Position numbers and translations under genes: made by a program
The notes under the pieces: model-generated
What the model was told of the DNA's origin: nothing
Seen by the model: only the letters and a program-made list of their open reading frames with translations
The model's database searches: none
Shown: piece by piece, positions 61,488 to 64,000 of the stretch
Layout: the number at the start of each line of letters is the position of its first letter
Position numbering within the stretch: position 1 is the first letter of the stretch
DNA from: Phenylobacterium glaciei
GTDB lineage: Bacteria > Pseudomonadota > Alphaproteobacteria > Caulobacterales > Caulobacteraceae
Length of the DNA stretch: 64,000 bases
Direction of reading: 5' to 3'
Assembly (NCBI RefSeq): GCF_016772415.1
Contig: NZ_JAGSGD010000001.1
Coordinates: 992,001 to 1,056,000 of the forward strand

Positions 61488-61970
61488 ATGCTAGAGCCCG
61501 AAATGGATCTCTCCGACCCTGCGCAGCTACGGCAGAAAGCGCTCTCGCGCTGGGACAATGAAGGGGGTGCGAGCCTCCAAGGTCCACAAGAGGGTTCGAC
61601 CGAGGGCGGGGCGGCCCCCGAGCCGGCGCCTGAGGTGACAAACTCCGAAATCGTCCTGCTGCGTGTCCGCCTGATCGCGATGGAGAACCTACTGATCGCC
61701 TTGTTGGCCGACGCATCCGAGCGCCAACTTGAACTTGCGCGAGAGGTCACGGCCTACATTTCGCCGCGGCCTGGCTTCACCCATCATCCGCTCACCCTCC
61801 GGGCCGCATCCCACATGAGCGACCTTGTCGAACGGGCAGGGGCCTTCCGATCAAGGACAGACCTGCCGGCGGGCGGCGCGCTTGGTGATCGCCACATCGA
61901 CGGCGGACCTGCCGTGAGCGAGCGGGATGACAATTGCCCTGCACCTGGTCCTCATCCCGATGACCAATGA
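61488..61970 (+). CDS. Hypothetical protein, 160 aa
   Basis: It has an N-terminal motif LSDPAQLRQKALSRWDNEGGA, a Pro/Gly-rich linker, and a conserved-looking helix NSEIVLLRVRLIAMENLLIALLADASERQLELAREVTAYISPRPGFT. No signal peptide or membrane span. I recall such proteins in alphaproteobacterial accessory regions, without known function. Its end overlaps the ATP-grasp gene by 11 bp, so they are probably coupled. Confidence 0.65.
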   Translation: MLEPEMDLSDPAQLRQKALSRWDNEGGASLQGPQEGSTEGGAAPEPAPEVTNSEIVLLRVRLIAMENLLIALLADASERQLELAREVTAYISPRPGFTHHPLTLRAASHMSDLVERAGAFRSRTDLPAGGALGDRHIDGGPAVSERDDNCPAPGPHPDDQ

Positions 61971-63219
61971 TCTGAAGGGCCGAGACGCCGTCCTCAATAG
62001 CCGATGTTTCTGCATCACCCTTGATCAGGAGAAGCTGGACGCCGCGATCCGGACTTCGGCAATGCCGGATCTATCCAGGTTGCTGATTGAGCGGACGAGC
62101 CTGTTCGCAAGCTCGCCGGTGTTCCTGGCCAAGGCCGATATGGACGCGATGCTGGATGTGGTGCTGGCGATCGAGGCCGCCGCCGCCAGTCCGCAATACC
62201 AGCGTGCGGTCCTGGCCTGGGCGCCGCCCATCGCAAGCGGCGACTTCGGCCCTCTGGGTGTCTTCATGGGCTATGATTTTCATCTTGGCGACGACGGGCC
62301 CAGGCTCATCGAAGTGAACACCAATGCGGGCGGCGCCTTCCTGAACGCCGTGCTGGCCCAGGCTCAAAGGGCCTGTTGCCGCGAAGCGCAAGAGGCGGTG
62401 AGCCCTCCTGTCGATGGTGAATTCGAGGACGCGGTTTGGGGAATGTTTCTGGCTGAGTGGCGACGCCAAGGCCGCGCCGGTCAGCCGCGCACGATCGCCA
62501 TCGTGGATGACCGCCCGCAGGAACAGTACCTCCTGCCGGAATTTTTGCTCGCCCAAGGCCTCTTCGAGCGACACGGCGTCCAAGCGTGGATCGCCGACCC
62601 GGGCGAATTGAGCTTCACGGATGGAGAGCTGTGGCGCGGCGGCGAGGTCGTGGACCTCGTCTATAACCGCCTGGTCGATTTCTCGCTGGCCGCGGCGGGC
62701 CATGAACCCCTCCAGGCTGCCTATCAAGCCGGGGCGGTCGTGCTCACCCCCAACCCGCACAATCACGCCCTCTATGCCGACAAGCGAAACCTCGTGCTCC
62801 TCTCCGATCCGGGTGCGGTAGGGGACTGGGGATTGACGCCGGCGCAGCGGCAAAGCCTGAGCTCCATTCCCCGCACGGTCCCGGTAACCCCCGAAACCGC
62901 GGACCAGCTATGGGCGGATCGTAAGCGCTACTTTTTCAAACCGGACGGCGGCCATGGCGGCAAGGCGGTCTATCGCGGCGACAAGACTACGCGCGGGGTT
63001 TGGGAGCTGATCCGCAAGGGCGGCTATATCGCCCAGGACCTGGCCCAGCCAAGCACGCGCAGTATCGCCGTCGATGGTGAGATCCAGTCGATGAAGCTCG
63101 ACGTGCGCCTCTACACCTACGCGGGAACAGCACTTCTGGCCGCCGCGCGGATCTACCAGGGTCAGACAACCAATTTCCGAACGCCGGGCGGCGGATTCGC
63201 ACCGGTCTTCGTGGTGTGA
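61960..63219 (+). CDS. ATP-grasp-like hypothetical protein
   Basis: A 419-residue protein with features of circularly permuted ATP-grasp or glutathione-synthetase-like enzymes: YDFHLGDDGPRLIEVNTNAGGAF (an E-N acidic ligand motif), IAIVDDRPQEQYLLPEF, DLVYNRLVDF, and a glycine-rich ATP loop FKPDGGHGGKAVYRGDK. These suggest ATP-dependent ligation to a carboxylate. Substrate and product are unknown. ATG 61960 gives an overlap with the previous gene; a start 33 bp upstream is possible. It precedes an amino-acid permease by 39 bp. Confidence 0.72.
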   Translation: MTNDLKGRDAVLNSRCFCITLDQEKLDAAIRTSAMPDLSRLLIERTSLFASSPVFLAKADMDAMLDVVLAIEAAAASPQYQRAVLAWAPPIASGDFGPLGVFMGYDFHLGDDGPRLIEVNTNAGGAFLNAVLAQAQRACCREAQEAVSPPVDGEFEDAVWGMFLAEWRRQGRAGQPRTIAIVDDRPQEQYLLPEFLLAQGLFERHGVQAWIADPGELSFTDGELWRGGEVVDLVYNRLVDFSLAAAGHEPLQAAYQAGAVVLTPNPHNHALYADKRNLVLLSDPGAVGDWGLTPAQRQSLSSIPRTVPVTPETADQLWADRKRYFFKPDGGHGGKAVYRGDKTTRGVWELIRKGGYIAQDLAQPSTRSIAVDGEIQSMKLDVRLYTYAGTALLAAARIYQGQTTNFRTPGGGFAPVFVV

Positions 63220-63258
63220 GGCCCAGCGCCACGCACGCGGACGAAGACAACGGGCACT

Positions 63259-64000
63259 TTGCTTAAGCGCCGCCGACAGGGAGCGACCGTTATCGACGAG
63301 CATCAGCAATATCGGAAGAACAGCCTGACCCTGGCGGGCGCGGTGGCCATGGGCGCCGGTGTGATGATTGGCGCGGGGATTTTCGCCCTGACGGGTCAGG
63401 TCGCTGAACTCGCGGGGGCGCTATTCCCGCTGGCCTTCGTGGTGGCGGCGGTGATCAGCGGTTTCGCCGCCTACACCTACATTAAGATGTCGAACGCCTA
63501 TCCCTCAGCCGGGGGGATCGCCATGGTGTTGAGCAAGGCCTATGGGCGATCGACCATCACCGGCGGCTGTTCCCTGCTGATGGCGTTTTCAATGATCATC
63601 AGCGAAAGCCTGGTGGCCCGCACGTTCGGGACCTACACGCTGCAGCTGTTCAATGTCGGCGCCAACCGGCTGCTGGTCCCGGCCCTGGCGGTCGGCCTGA
63701 TCGTCGCGGCCTTCCTGATCAACATCGCGGGCAATCGCGTCATCGGCAGTGTCTCGAAGATTGCGGCGGTCCTGAAGATCGGCGGAATTGCGATCTTCGC
63801 CATCGCCGCGCTTTGGGCGAGCGGCTTGAACTCGCACGAGGCCGCTTCCGCGCCCGCAGCAGCGGCCAACGGCGTCACGGCGAGCGGCTTCCTGGCCGGG
63901 GTCGCCCTGGCGATCCTCGCCTACAAGGGCTTCACCACGATCACCAACAGCGGCAGCGAGGTCGTGAACCCCCACAAGAACGTCGGCCGGGCGATCCTGA
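63259..64000 (+). CDS. APC-family amino-acid permease, C-terminus cut by the window edge
   Basis: An open frame reaches the window edge, about 247 residues. It has the start of the APC fold: QYRKNSLTLAGAVAMGAGVMIGAGIFALTGQ with the unwound GAGIF motif in helix 1, then further helices VVAAVISGFAAYTY and FLAGVALAILAYKGFTTITN. It would be an inner-membrane amino-acid or polyamine transporter. TTG 63259 is the first possible start but has no clear ribosome site; the domain begins at about residue 15. It may share an operon with the ATP-grasp-like gene. Confidence 0.82.
   Translation, partial: MLKRRRQGATVIDEHQQYRKNSLTLAGAVAMGAGVMIGAGIFALTGQVAELAGALFPLAFVVAAVISGFAAYTYIKMSNAYPSAGGIAMVLSKAYGRSTITGGCSLLMAFSMIISESLVARTFGTYTLQLFNVGANRLLVPALAVGLIVAAFLINIAGNRVIGSVSKIAAVLKIGGIAIFAIAALWASGLNSHEAASAPAAAANGVTASGFLAGVALAILAYKGFTTITNSGSEVVNPHKNVGRAIL

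Overview
The window is 64 kb of high-GC DNA with dense, overlapping operons, frequent GTG/TTG starts and FecI/FecR and TonB-dependent receptor genes. Together with a fused AcsAB-type cellulose synthase, a long alphaproteobacterial-style C-P lyase cluster and a 55-aa protein of a type I associate with Caulobacterales, this suggests an alphaproteobacterium, plausibly Caulobacter or Phenylobacterium. That assignment is from gene content, not from a database search.

Layout. 1-1668: a FecI-type sigma factor and the start of its FecR partner on the minus strand. 1753-6013: a tightly coupled five-gene operon (thermostable-hemolysin family/GNAT-like protein, AMP-forming ligase, heme-oxygenase-fold diiron oxidase, SDR, TPR protein) that looks like an uncharacterised small-molecule pathway. 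6597-15461: a minus-strand cellulose operon (small Pro-rich protein, BcsA-BcsB fusion, BcsC, BcsD). 15845-17233: a decayed Tox-REase-5 toxin gene followed by an intact small gene, probably its immunity protein. 17536-32600: a near-complete phosphonate (C-P lyase) locus in at least four transcription units: phnD-phnD2-phnE1-phnE2; phnC-acetyltransferase-phnN; phnGHIJKLM-DUF1045 on the minus strand; and phnF-phnM2, plus a PfkB kinase. Candidate Pho boxes stand before several of these units, so phosphate starvation (PhoB) and a GntR-type PhnF repressor probably control it. 32812-35391: a TonB-dependent receptor.

35.5-64 kb is accessory in character: short dispersed repeats, a decayed IS6-family transposase and a truncated MFS gene lie among metal and stress genes. 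Copper/silver efflux is covered by a CusCBA-CusF operon with a Cys/Met/His-rich leader protein, a P1B ATPase with a CPD motif and a Spy/CpxP-like periplasmic protein. An FTR1 permease fused to cytochrome c may import iron. Carbon and energy genes are interleaved: an archaeal-type (type II) GAPDH coupled to phosphoglycerate kinase, a D-2-hydroxyacid dehydrogenase, and a GH65 disaccharide phosphorylase coupled to beta-phosphoglucomutase. Together they could make a short ATP-yielding, redox-balanced route. An FNR/FixK-like site lies between the dehydrogenase and a membrane methyltransferase. The window ends with DUF305, hypothetical, ATP-grasp-like and truncated APC-permease genes.

The best candidates for something undescribed are the 1753-6013 pathway, the DUF1045 protein as a possible PhnP replacement in the C-P lyase pathway, and the GAPDH/PGK/GH65/dehydrogenase module in the metal island. 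No tRNA, rRNA or CRISPR array was seen.
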